Shown here: piece by piece, positions 27,001-34,202 of the stretch
Layout of the letters: each line of letters starts with the position of its first letter
How positions within the stretch are numbered: the stretch's first letter is position 1
NCBI GenBank assembly: GCA_902799955.1
Contig: CADCCQ010000016.1
Location: forward strand, 23,159 to 87,158
Direction of reading: 5' to 3'
Length of the DNA: 64,000 nt
From: an uncultured bacterium
GTDB lineage: Bacteria; Verrucomicrobiota; Kiritimatiellia; RFP12; UBA1067
Translations under genes and position numbers: made by a program
Notes under the pieces: model-generated
The model's database searches: none
Seen by the model: the letters and a program-made list of their open reading frames with translations, nothing else
Told to the model about the DNA's origin: nothing

Positions 27001-27759
27001 GACGAAGGCGACGGCGTGACCGTCAGGCTCTACAACGACCGCGAGGCCGCATCTGTGTCTCACGACGGAGGAGTGGCGCGGCTCGTCTGCCTGGCGCTTG
27101 CGGGGCGGTTCAAGTCCGCCGCCGGGCGCAGACCTCCGCTCTCCGCCGCGCTGCACCTGAAGTCCATCGGATACGACCCCGCCGCCCTCGCCCGCGACGT
27201 GTTCTTCGCCGCCGCGCTGGACGCCGCCGTGCGCGGCAAAGACAGGGTGCGCACCGCAGAAGACCTGACGGAGAGGCTCCAGGCCGCGTCGTGGGACGTC
27301 GTCAGGCGCCACGAGGAGATACTGCGCCTCGCCTTCAAGATCGCCGAGGAGGCGTCGGACATCTCCGGGAAGCTGTCGCAGCTCGGCGACGAGACGGCGC
27401 AGGACGTCGTCACGCAGCTCGCGTGGCTCGTCTTCCCTGGCTTCGCGAAGGCGGTTGCACCAGTCAGACTCGAACATTACCCCCGCTACTTCAAGGCGAT
27501 CCGCATGAGAATCGAACGCGCATCCCACAACCCGTCGGGAGACGAGACGAAGATGGCCCGCTTCGAGCCGTACTGGGAGGACTACAGGGAAATCGTCTCG
27601 CGCAAGGACGCGCGCATAGCAAGCCGCGCCGCGCTTGACGAGTACCGCTGGATGCTCGAGGAGTACCGCGTCTCCGTGTTCGCTCCGGAAATCGGCACCC
27701 CGGTTCGCGTCAGCCCGAAGTCGCTCGCCGAGCTCTGGGTCAGGGCGACCGAGGGCTAG
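24007..27759 (+). CDS. hrpA: HrpA-type DEAH-box ATP-dependent RNA helicase
   Basis: The protein has 1250 residues from the start at 24007, close to the usual HrpA size of about 1300. Walker A GETGSGKTT is at 37-45, DEAH at 135-138 (VDEAHERN), SAT in SSATLDAERFSKFF, motif V STNVAETSLTIPG, and motif VI QRAGRCGRIGPG. HA2/OB and a long DUF3418-like C-terminal region follow. HrpA unwinds RNA and has been linked to mRNA processing and ribosome rescue in other bacteria. The frame is open upstream to 23839, but the promoter at 23961-23989 argues for the later start. It is the only plus-strand gene and converges on cysK, sharing a CTAG over both stop codons. Confidence 0.93.
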   Translation: MYTADFKIEYPAGLPVSERRGEIMELIRRNDVIIVCGETGSGKTTQLPKMALELGRGAHGRLIACTQPRRIAAVSVAERVAAETGTAPGQLVGYQHRFAKCAGDKTRIKFMTDGVLLAETRHDRLLNAYDTIIVDEAHERNLNVDFLLGILRHALERRRDLKVIVSSATLDAERFSKFFWNAPVVTVEGRLFPVTVEYAPPPDGESSDLPRETLAALRRIPIDADTLVFLPGERDIRETADALARSPDHSGDEIIPLMASLPQKELSRAFRTSPRRRIILSTNVAETSLTIPGIRAVVDSGLARIPRYVHRTQVQRLQIERISRASARQRAGRCGRIGPGLCVRLYSEEDFESREEYTPPEILRSSLAGVILTMLDLGLGSMDDFPFIDPPKPAMVAQGYRELLELGAIRREERHTPPAMTKLGRQLCRFPVEPRLARMLIEASRLAALPSTLPIVAAMGCDDPMRRPVDEREKADAAHAQFREPTSDFLGTLKLWKWWDAQSAELSQSKLRRLAEKTYLSFMKMREWRDIKRQLESLAGRLGLDCENDNGGPDAIHRALMTGLLTRIGHLDPEEPVYRGAHGVRFAIHPASALAKKRREPRDERHGRSNAAKTRSRQPAVPEWIMAGELVDTSRLFARSAAIIDPVWIESAASLVCKRSYHSPEWDAESGFVRAIERVTLYGLVIVEGRRRDYTNIDPVEARRLFIVHALVLGDFHHPPRDVAENLAVVEEMRSRAERLRRPEMFDQERLFAHFDKALPADVANVPALRRWLHSASRQERAAFRLNRDEWLSSAGNALAGFPDSIKIGGAVLSLSYRHAPDDTEVDGITCTARKSDAAILRLWRSDWLVPGALPEKVSFLLNALQNSTRRLVAPIADTVAIIMPLLTPRDESLRDAIRRVVQERCGIRIPPDAFDAVKVPPHLQVMFRITSDDGKQTLAASRSLEDALSAAGVGSSGGAAAGASAAKHVKWDFGRVDPDAADASAGTLNFARFRALRDEGDGVTVRLYNDREAASVSHDGGVARLVCLALAGRFKSAAGRRPPLSAALHLKSIGYDPAALARDVFFAAALDAAVRGKDRVRTAEDLTERLQAASWDVVRRHEEILRLAFKIAEEASDISGKLSQLGDETAQDVVTQLAWLVFPGFAKAVAPVRLEHYPRYFKAIRMRIERASHNPSGDETKMARFEPYWEDYREIVSRKDARIASRAALDEYRWMLEEYRVSVFAPEIGTPVRVSPKSLAELWVRATEG

Positions 27760-28685
27760 CCCTCGAAAAGCGGCGTGGAAAAGTACCGCTCCGCGGTATC
27801 CGGCAGAACCGTCACGACCGTCTTGCCGGGGCCGAGCTTCTTTGCGAGCCTGAGCGCGGCGAAGACGTTGGTCCCGGACGAGATGCCGGCGAGAAGGCCC
27901 TCCCGGCGGGCGAGGTCGCGCGCCGTCTCAAGGGCGTCTTCGTCGGAGACGACGCAAATCTGGGAGTATATCTTCGTGTTTAGGTTGTCCGGGATCAGCC
28001 CGTCGCCGATCCCCATCTGGAGATGCGTGCCGACCGTTCCGCCGGCAAGGATCGCCGCGTTCTCCGGCTCGACCGCCCATATCTCGATGTCGGGGTTCTG
28101 AGCCTTGAGGACTTCGCCTATGCCGCTCAGCGTCCCGCCGGTCCCTATCCCCGAGCAGAACCCGTGGATTGGCCTTGCCGCCTGCTCCATTATCTCCAGC
28201 GCGGTGTGAAGCTTGTGCGCCGCCGGGTTGGCGGGGTTCGAGAACTGCTGCGGCACGTAGACCTTCGGGTTGTCGCGGCGCATCTCCTCTGCGCGGCGGA
28301 CGCATTCGGCGATGGCGTCGCCGATGTTCCCGGCGTCGTGGACGAGGACGACCTCCGCGCCGTAGTGGCGCATCAGCTTGCGCCGCTCCTCGGAGACGGA
28401 GTCCGGCATTATTATGACGGTGCGGTATCCGCGCACGGCGCCGACGAGCGCGAGGCCGATCCCCTGGTTTCCGCTGGTCGGCTCCACTATGATGGAGTCG
28501 GGCCCGATGAGCCCCCTCGCCTCCGCATCGCAAATCATGTTCCAGGCTGTGCGCGTCTTTATGGAACCTCCGACGTTGAGCGCCTCGAACTTCACCAGCA
28601 CCTCGGCGGAGTCCTTCTCTGCCATTCGGTGCAGCCGCACGAGCGGCGTATGCCCTATGGCGTCCAGTATTGTATCAGATATCAT
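27756..28685 (-). CDS. cysK: Cysteine synthase (O-acetylserine sulfhydrylase)
   Basis: The protein has 309 residues, full length for the fold-type II PLP enzyme. The Schiff-base Lys is Lys43 in GGSIKTR (usually SVKDR). The substrate loop is PTSGNQGIGLA and the phosphate-binding loop GIGTGGTLSG. It would make cysteine from O-acetylserine and sulfide. The Gln in TSGNQG and the Thr after Lys43 differ slightly from the classical consensus, so a related beta-replacement enzyme cannot be excluded. A TGATATAAT box sits seven bases before the ATG, suggesting a leaderless transcript. The stop codon overlaps the convergent helicase stop. Confidence 0.9.
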   Translation of the reverse strand: MISDTILDAIGHTPLVRLHRMAEKDSAEVLVKFEALNVGGSIKTRTAWNMICDAEARGLIGPDSIIVEPTSGNQGIGLALVGAVRGYRTVIIMPDSVSEERRKLMRHYGAEVVLVHDAGNIGDAIAECVRRAEEMRRDNPKVYVPQQFSNPANPAAHKLHTALEIMEQAARPIHGFCSGIGTGGTLSGIGEVLKAQNPDIEIWAVEPENAAILAGGTVGTHLQMGIGDGLIPDNLNTKIYSQICVVSDEDALETARDLARREGLLAGISSGTNVFAALRLAKKLGPGKTVVTVLPDTAERYFSTPLFEG

Positions 28686-28692
28686 TTATAGT

Positions 28693-28701
28693 ATTATATC
28701 A
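28693..28701 (-). promoter_or_regulatory. Extended -10 TGATATAAT seven bases before cysK
   Basis: The box is followed by seven bases and the cysK ATG at 28685, so initiation should fall at the start codon itself. No ribosome-binding sequence fits. This is the same arrangement as at 1462-1467. Confidence 0.5.
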
Positions 28702-28730
28702 CATGCAGCCCTAAAATGTAACGCGCAAAA

Positions 28731-29822
28731 TCACCGTGCAGTGCGGGCGAAGAAATGTGGGGAGTCGCCGCGCGAGCCGTAGTTGACGCGCTCGCCTATC
28801 GCGGCGAGGCGGCGCTCGAGGCAGCCCCTGCACAGAGAGGCGTTTTCGTCCAGGCAGGGCTTGCCGGCGTAGAGCTGGTAGTTCCTGCGGTACTTCACGT
28901 CTGTGATGTTCGGCATCATCACGTTCGCACCGGCGAGGATCCCCCTTTCGCGTCCGTCGTGGGCAAGGGCCTGGAGCGCGGTGGTGGCGGCGATGTTCAC
29001 GTCGTGGAGGTGGAGTCGTGTCGCTGTGATCATGTTCAGCGCGACGCGAATGCGGTCCTCGGCGGAGATCCCGCCCGCGACCGCCGCGAGCGGCGTGTCG
29101 GGATGCGGGATATAGGGGCCCATGCCGATCATGTCGGCGTCGATCGCGGCGAAGAAAAGGATGTCGTCCGCCAGATCCTCCGGCGTCTGGCCGGGGAGCG
29201 CGCTCATCGTCCCGGTCCCAACCTGGTACCCGCAGCGCCTCAGCGCCCTCAGGCACTCGACGCGGCGCTCGAAGCTGTGCGACGGCGGATGAAGCGACGA
29301 ATACAGCCTGCTGCTCGACGTCTCGATCCGGAGCAGGTAGCGCGAGGCGCCCGCCTCTTTCCAGCGGCGGTAGACGTCCTCGTCCTGCTCTCCGAGGGAG
29401 AGCGTCACGCCAAGGTCGAAGCGCCGGATGCGCCGCAGGCACTCCTCGACGAATTCCGTGTTCGCCTCCGCCTCGACCTCGCCGCCCTGCAGGACGATCG
29501 ACGCGTACCCGAACCTGGCGTTCGCCTCGGCGAGGCGCTCCACCTCGTCGACGGAGAGCCTGTACCTGTCGACGTTGACGTTGGAGCGCCGTATGCCGCA
29601 GTAGAAGCAGTCCTTTGCGCAGACGTTGCCAAGCTCGACGAGCCCGCGCATCGAGACGACCTTCCCGGAGTGGCGGCACTTCAACTCGTACGCCGCCGCG
29701 CGAAGAACCTCCGCCGCCTCCGCGTCGGTGTTCGAGACGACCGCCGCCAGCTCTTCCCTGACAAGCCCGTGGGGGCGCACCAGCGCCTTTCCCACCAAGG
29801 TCTCGGCCTCGACCTTCGTCAT
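28731..29822 (-). CDS. hydE: [FeFe]-hydrogenase maturase HydE (radical SAM)
   Basis: The protein has 363 residues. The radical-SAM triad is CAKDCFYC (Cys68, 72, 75), followed by SIVLQGGEVEAEANTEF, SLGEQDEDVYRRWKEAGASR, GTGTMSALPGQTPEDLADDI and GPYIPHPDTPL, all typical of HydE. Cysteines in LCRGCLERR near the end could hold the optional second cluster. HydE helps build the H-cluster dithiolate ligand. HydG, HydF and the hydrogenase are not in this window. The frame is open upstream, but the ATG at 29822 overlaps the esterase stop as ATGA and fits the family's length. It implies an anaerobe evolving or using hydrogen. Confidence 0.9.
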   Translation of the reverse strand: MTKVEAETLVGKALVRPHGLVREELAAVVSNTDAEAAEVLRAAAYELKCRHSGKVVSMRGLVELGNVCAKDCFYCGIRRSNVNVDRYRLSVDEVERLAEANARFGYASIVLQGGEVEAEANTEFVEECLRRIRRFDLGVTLSLGEQDEDVYRRWKEAGASRYLLRIETSSSRLYSSLHPPSHSFERRVECLRALRRCGYQVGTGTMSALPGQTPEDLADDILFFAAIDADMIGMGPYIPHPDTPLAAVAGGISAEDRIRVALNMITATRLHLHDVNIAATTALQALAHDGRERGILAGANVMMPNITDVKYRRNYQLYAGKPCLDENASLCRGCLERRLAAIGERVNYGSRGDSPHFFARTAR

Positions 29823-31009
29823 TTGCCAAGGGCCTTCCGTACAATCCACTCCGCGCCGTTGTTGGACACCTGGCCGTGGTTCGAGCCAAAGAAGACCCTC
29901 GACTCGGACTTCACGCCGGCCTTGCCAAGTCGGCTTTCCAGGGCCGTCTTCTGCACGATGGGTATGATGCCGTCCGTCTTCACGAGCGGCATGAGCTGCC
30001 CGTATGCCATCATCGTCGGCACGGAACGGCTGGTGACGAGGTTCACGGGCGACCACTTCGCGGCGAGCGGGAGGACGTCTTCGTCCGGCGCGTCGTCCGC
30101 CATCCCGACGAGGCGCTTGAGAAGGATGCGGATCGGCTTGCGCGGGTCCTTGTCGGAGAGCTTTGACGTCGGCGTCTTCATGTTATCGCCGAACGACAGG
30201 AAGTCCGTCGGCCCAACGATGTCCACGATGCGCGATATCCTGACCTTGTGGGAGAGGCCGAGGGAGAGCTTCTCCGGCGCGTCCTGGTCGTATGCGTAGA
30301 GAAGCGCGAGGTGCGCGCCGGCGGACTCGCCCGACATGACGAACTCGGACATCTCGACTCCGACGCCGGAGAGCACGTCGCCAAGGCGAGACACGGCGAG
30401 GTCGATGTCCCTGAGCATCGCCTCGAACGTCGCCTCCGGGCGCTTGGCGTCGGTGACGTTCATGGAGATGTCGGACTGCAGTATGTAGTTCGGCGAGACA
30501 AGCACCACGCCGCCGCGCATGAACTCCTTGAAGAGGTAGTGGGGGATCGCGCCCTTGTCGAAGCAGTGCGACCACGTACCGCCGTGTATGTACATCACGA
30601 CGACGGCCTTCCCGCCTTTATAGGAGTTTGGGACGTAGACGTCCATCTGCTGGCCCGAGCAATGCCGGCAAATCTTCACGCCCAGGGCGCTCGACGTCCA
30701 GTTGCCTACCCTTCCGCGGAATCCCGGCCCCTCGTCCTTGAGGTCCTTGCGCTCGCCGTACGGGACGTCGTACCAGCACCTGAAGCCAGGGCGCACCAAC
30801 GGCCTGGGCAGGGCCGCCTGCGGCGCGGCGGCGAAGGCGGCACACGCTGCGAACAAGGATGCAAGTATAAAATGCAAAATGTAAAAAGCAGAATTGCGGT
30901 GTCTGCCTCTCGGCAAACAGGTCGCGCCCCGACGACAATTTGCATTTGCCATTTGTGAACAGTTGTGACAATTGCGATTTGTGACAATCTTCATCTTAGT
31001 CCCTTTCAT
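29819..31009 (-). CDS. Secreted alpha/beta-hydrolase (HSL/carboxylesterase type)
   Basis: The protein has up to 396 residues. The oxyanion motif HGGTW is at about 142, nucleophile elbow GESAG at Ser229, and a late His in GSNHGQVSNNGAEW. The hydrophobic export segment is unusually late (about residues 41-61, FYILHFILASLFAACAAFAA). It follows about 40 residues encoded by interspersed repeats, including a 51-bp element also found at 36829-36879. A start at 30994 (MKIVTNRN), preceded by AAAGGGAC, is plausible. The substrate is unknown; deacylation of glycans fits the secreted-enzyme context. It overlaps hydE by ATGA, an odd functional pairing. Confidence 0.8.
   Translation of the reverse strand: MKGTKMKIVTNRNCHNCSQMANANCRRGATCLPRGRHRNSAFYILHFILASLFAACAAFAAAPQAALPRPLVRPGFRCWYDVPYGERKDLKDEGPGFRGRVGNWTSSALGVKICRHCSGQQMDVYVPNSYKGGKAVVVMYIHGGTWSHCFDKGAIPHYLFKEFMRGGVVLVSPNYILQSDISMNVTDAKRPEATFEAMLRDIDLAVSRLGDVLSGVGVEMSEFVMSGESAGAHLALLYAYDQDAPEKLSLGLSHKVRISRIVDIVGPTDFLSFGDNMKTPTSKLSDKDPRKPIRILLKRLVGMADDAPDEDVLPLAAKWSPVNLVTSRSVPTMMAYGQLMPLVKTDGIIPIVQKTALESRLGKAGVKSESRVFFGSNHGQVSNNGAEWIVRKALGK
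30940..30990. repeat. 51-bp dispersed repeat, copy 1 (inside the esterase N-terminus)
   Basis: The copy at 30940-30990 matches 36829-36879 at 48 of 51 positions in the same orientation. Here it is translated as part of the esterase N-terminal extension (NRNCHNCSQMANAN). It is bounded on one side by TGCAAAATGTAAAA-type tracts at 30865-30895. Confidence 0.9.
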
Positions 31010-31052
31010 TTTTTCATTTTACACTTTACATTTTACACTTTACACTCTTCAT
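31009..31052. repeat. TTTACACTTTACATTTTACAC tract
   Basis: This low-complexity tract fills the 42-base gap before the esterase start. On the minus strand it reads as GTGTAAAGTGTAAAATG units leading into an A-rich stretch and AAAGGGAC. It is the same family as 12885-12930 and 62588-62620. Confidence 0.8.
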
Positions 31053-31537
31053 CACCTCAGCCTTATGCTGAACTTCTTGTTTTCAACACTCCTGAACGCC
31101 TCGAACGCAAGCTCGCCGATACCGCGCTTGACAATCCGCATGCGGTTCCACTGCGGATTGAAGTCGCGACGGTCGATTGTCAGCGATCTAGAGACGCGCC
31201 CCGCACTAGGTTCCGGCCATTTCTCGACGATACCGGTTCCCGTGTCTGCGCGGAACCATTTGCCACAGTCATACCCCCACTCGAAGTCCGCCTCCTCCAC
31301 GGAAAGCGAAACCCCTTGCGCCGTCCCCACGGCGATCGACAGGCTGTTAGACACGCTGGCAGACAGTTCAAGCGAAAGCGTCACGCACCTAAGCCTGGCG
31401 TAGTCGATGTCGAGCACGATGTTAGTTGTGACTTCGCTATTCGGCAACTCCCCTTGTGGCAACGTTGGCAATGGAGTGACTTTTGCCCCAAGCAGAGAAA
31501 GAGGCAGCATAGAAACCAGTAAAAGCGTCTTTTTCAT
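31052..31537 (-). CDS. Secreted protein of unknown function (161 residues)
   Basis: The signal peptide MKKTLLLVSMLPLSLLGAKV is followed by a beta-rich domain with alternating polar and hydrophobic strands (ARLRCVTLSLELSASVSNSL, then FSIRLR at the end). Two Cys residues lie in the mature part. No family is recognised. It sits 42 bases upstream of the secreted esterase and heads a run of unknown exported proteins that continues to 36794. Confidence 0.65.
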   Translation of the reverse strand: MKKTLLLVSMLPLSLLGAKVTPLPTLPQGELPNSEVTTNIVLDIDYARLRCVTLSLELSASVSNSLSIAVGTAQGVSLSVEEADFEWGYDCGKWFRADTGTGIVEKWPEPSAGRVSRSLTIDRRDFNPQWNRMRIVKRGIGELAFEAFRSVENKKFSIRLR

Positions 31538-31616
31538 GGTGTTTTGTCCCTGCGTGGTTTATGGCGGGTTATCCAGGAAATCTCTGACTGCGTTTCTTCA
31601 TTCCTCAGCATTTCGT

Positions 31617-32474
31617 TCATTCATGCGCCCATTTGGGCCGACGCCCCATCTTTCTGATAATCTCTTTCAGCATTGGCTTGGCATCTTCGTCTGTCGGACA
31701 GAAGCTGCGGTAATAGTCATACCCTTTCTTCAAAACGCTGTCATCCCTGTCCAGTTCATCCCCCAACATTTCCACACACGGCTTCAGCACCGCCACGTAT
31801 TCTGGTTGTCCGCTATCGGAGAATCTGCGAAGTTCCTTTACAGCCATACAATACCTTTCCGCAGAAACACCCGCGTCGTCCGTGAAATTGTTTTTCCTCC
31901 CGAATTCGAGCATCCGGCGAAGAAACGCATGCGACACGGCAACCCTGTTGCTCCAGACCTCGAATGACTCTTTCTCTCGGATCACCCGCCAAGTCTGGCC
32001 ATCAACTTCTCTGCCATACTGGCAATCTCCAAAATGTACCGCCAGAACCAAATACTCAAACATTCCCGAAGTTCTACGTTTGACATCCGCCGCAAGTATG
32101 TCATGCTCAATCTCATCCGCAACTTTAGACACTGTCTCCAATGACGCATCCAACCTGAAATCGCGCACTGTAGCAGTATTTTCAATATAGCGCCCTAATC
32201 TCTCAAACCGCCACTTGGGGCGTTGAGGCACTTCGACCTCGAGTGCAGATTCTCTGGAAAATGCTGAAACATTGTTGCTTTGCTGTAACGTCACCGCCGT
32301 AGGGGGCAATGGCCCGTTGCCCCCTACGGGACGAAATTCTGCCATCCCTTCATGTCGCGCATTCGGTTCTTTACATGGCTTGGGAACCGCCTCTCCGTCT
32401 TTTCCTGAACATCCCCACAAAATCGCCATTGCCAATGGCGCTGAAAACATTACTGCGTGTGCTTTCATTTTCAT
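31617..32474 (-). CDS. Lipoprotein of unknown function
   Basis: The protein has 285 residues from MKMKAHAVMFSAPLAMAILW, followed by the lipobox Cys in WGC-SGKDGE. GGAGGAGA lies directly before tandem ATGs at 32474/32468, so the longer open frame to 32603 is not used. After a short linker, which contains a hairpin-forming repeat read as RPVGGNGPLPPT, comes a helical domain (SLETVSKVADEIEHDILAAD, and SHAFLRRMLEFGRKNNF). No family is recognised. It is probably anchored in the outer or inner membrane. Confidence 0.65.
   Translation of the reverse strand: MKMKAHAVMFSAPLAMAILWGCSGKDGEAVPKPCKEPNARHEGMAEFRPVGGNGPLPPTAVTLQQSNNVSAFSRESALEVEVPQRPKWRFERLGRYIENTATVRDFRLDASLETVSKVADEIEHDILAADVKRRTSGMFEYLVLAVHFGDCQYGREVDGQTWRVIREKESFEVWSNRVAVSHAFLRRMLEFGRKNNFTDDAGVSAERYCMAVKELRRFSDSGQPEYVAVLKPCVEMLGDELDRDDSVLKKGYDYYRSFCPTDEDAKPMLKEIIRKMGRRPKWAHE
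32297..32329. repeat. Hairpin repeat inside the lipoprotein gene
   Basis: Perfect 13-bp inverted arms CCGTAGGGGGCAA/TTGCCCCCTACGG with a 7-base loop lie in frame within the linker after the lipobox and encode VGGNGPLPPT-like residues. The sequence looks like a mobile palindromic element rather than ordinary coding sequence. Confidence 0.85.
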
Positions 32475-32618
32475 TCTCCTCCGTGTACTGTTACGCCATC
32501 CAGGCGAATCCAATCGTTTGTGCAGAAACAGGATTCTTCGGGTTCCATCCACAAAGCAACCAGTGCCCACCTCATATACAGAAGGGTCATTTTGCATTCT
32601 CAAGCGAAGCGCACATTG

Positions 32619-33365
32619 TCAGTCCTCCTGCACCGCGTCGCGCTGAGCGGCATCGTATATTTCCTTAGGCCGACCTGTCAACCCCGGCGGGCGTAGTCGC
32701 GCAAGGTTGTCTCGCCGCTGCTGGCTGTGGCGATACCAGGGGTTGAGTTCACAGGCGCGACGGTCAATAGTAATAACCAAATCTGTATTGATACCAGCTT
32801 GTTCTATAAAGAATGCCGCAATTCTTGCTTCCTGGACGGGGTCGTTTATATACATACCATGTCCGTTCCGACACATTTTCCGCAATCGCACACAAATAGT
32901 CCCCCTCATGTGAACATTATAAAAATCAGCATTCGTAACAATCCCACGCACAAAATCTATGAGTTCAGGAGAGTGTTTCAATATACCTATGCTTGCGCCG
33001 ATTGCATCACTTTGAGCAAAATCATTCCGACTCGTTATTATTGTACTAAGAAAAACTAGATCATTTGTACTTCCATATGTTGCAAGGTATGATATTGCTT
33101 GCGATCTGGCATCCCTCTTGCGTTCATCCGATTCGGCGGAAGTATACTTTGTAGCGATGGTCTTCAAGTCAATTGCGACCTGATTCGTGGTGACATGGTA
33201 CTTTGAAATAATGTCTGCCGGCGTCGGGACAACCTCAGGGAAAGTCAAATCGTCACACGGCACAAACGCACAGATGCGTTCCAGTTCCTCTAAACGTTCC
33301 ACATCATTACCACGTAGTATTGTCGCACATAAGACTACGGTTATCGTTGTCATCATCTTTTTCAT
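32619..33365 (-). CDS. Secreted protein of unknown function
   Basis: The protein has 248 residues from MKKMMTTITVVLCATILRGN. The frame is open to 33422, but AGGAG nine bases before 33365 and a good signal peptide favour this start. The body is helical and repeat-like (SQAISYLATYGSTNDLVFLS, GASIGILKHSPELIDFVRGI), compatible with HEAT-like alpha-helical repeats; this is a visual impression only. Base composition is clearly AT-richer than in the flanking metabolic genes. Confidence 0.6.
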   Translation of the reverse strand: MKKMMTTITVVLCATILRGNDVERLEELERICAFVPCDDLTFPEVVPTPADIISKYHVTTNQVAIDLKTIATKYTSAESDERKRDARSQAISYLATYGSTNDLVFLSTIITSRNDFAQSDAIGASIGILKHSPELIDFVRGIVTNADFYNVHMRGTICVRLRKMCRNGHGMYINDPVQEARIAAFFIEQAGINTDLVITIDRRACELNPWYRHSQQRRDNLARLRPPGLTGRPKEIYDAAQRDAVQED

Positions 33366-33426
33366 GTCTGCATTCTCCTCTTGGATGTGCCTAATACCAT
33401 AAAACGCATCGGCAATCTCCAAAATT

Positions 33427-34185
33427 TCAATGCGAAGATTGTTTTAGCTCCCAAAACAGTCCTCTTTGTTCATCTTTGGTTGCATGACTCACGGTAACGA
33501 GTTCGTTTGTGAACACTGTAAATTCCTCGTCGGACATTATCGTTCGACAACCAGCAACAGACTTGCCACACAGTGAAAGAAGTCCACGTCTGTAACGACG
33601 AACAGCGGTATTGGCTTCCAATACCCGAATTTGTAGATGCCTCTTCACGTCTTGCATCTTCTTTCTTTCTCTTTGCAATTCCTCTTCCCGAAGCCGCAAT
33701 TCCACCATTTCTGTTTCATTCGTAGAAAGGAACATCCTTACCGCAAAACCGCGACTTTTTGCCAGGCTGCTGGAGAAATCAGCCTCACGCACACTTCCAA
33801 TGTATTCTGCCAATCTAACACATTCCGCCGCATTTGTCTGGAAATCGAACATGGAATATCCAAGCATGTCGAAATAAATTCCTCGATTTTCAATTATCCT
33901 CACTCCCACGCTTTCATCTATAATATTTGTGGAGACATGGACTACTATTGATGTAACGGCATCAAGCACGATTGACTCGACGGCACGTCGTCCCTCCGTG
34001 GATACAGGTTGTACAAGCCTACAACGGAAGTCATCATACACACCAGTCATAATGACATTTGTAGAATTCATCAATTCTGCTGTGAAAAGCGATTGTGCTT
34101 CTTCAACCGTTGGATACGTGCAGTACCCAACTGCCGGCATTAGCAATGCGAGCAGCATTCGTCTGGCAAGTCTTGCTTGTTTCAT
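33427..34185 (-). CDS. Secreted protein of unknown function with coiled-coil segment
   Basis: The protein has 252 residues with an N-terminal export signal (ARRMLLALLMPAVGYC). Residues about 155-200 form a charged heptad-like helix (ELRLREEELQRERKKMQDVK). Four Cys are spread through the rest. AAGGAG precedes the start. No family is recognised. It lies in the AT-richer stretch of unknown exported proteins, with the 863-residue gene 17 bases upstream. Confidence 0.6.
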   Translation of the reverse strand: MKQARLARRMLLALLMPAVGYCTYPTVEEAQSLFTAELMNSTNVIMTGVYDDFRCRLVQPVSTEGRRAVESIVLDAVTSIVVHVSTNIIDESVGVRIIENRGIYFDMLGYSMFDFQTNAAECVRLAEYIGSVREADFSSSLAKSRGFAVRMFLSTNETEMVELRLREEELQRERKKMQDVKRHLQIRVLEANTAVRRYRRGLLSLCGKSVAGCRTIMSDEEFTVFTNELVTVSHATKDEQRGLFWELKQSSH

Positions 34186-34202
34186 GTCATGGTCTCCTTA
34201 TG

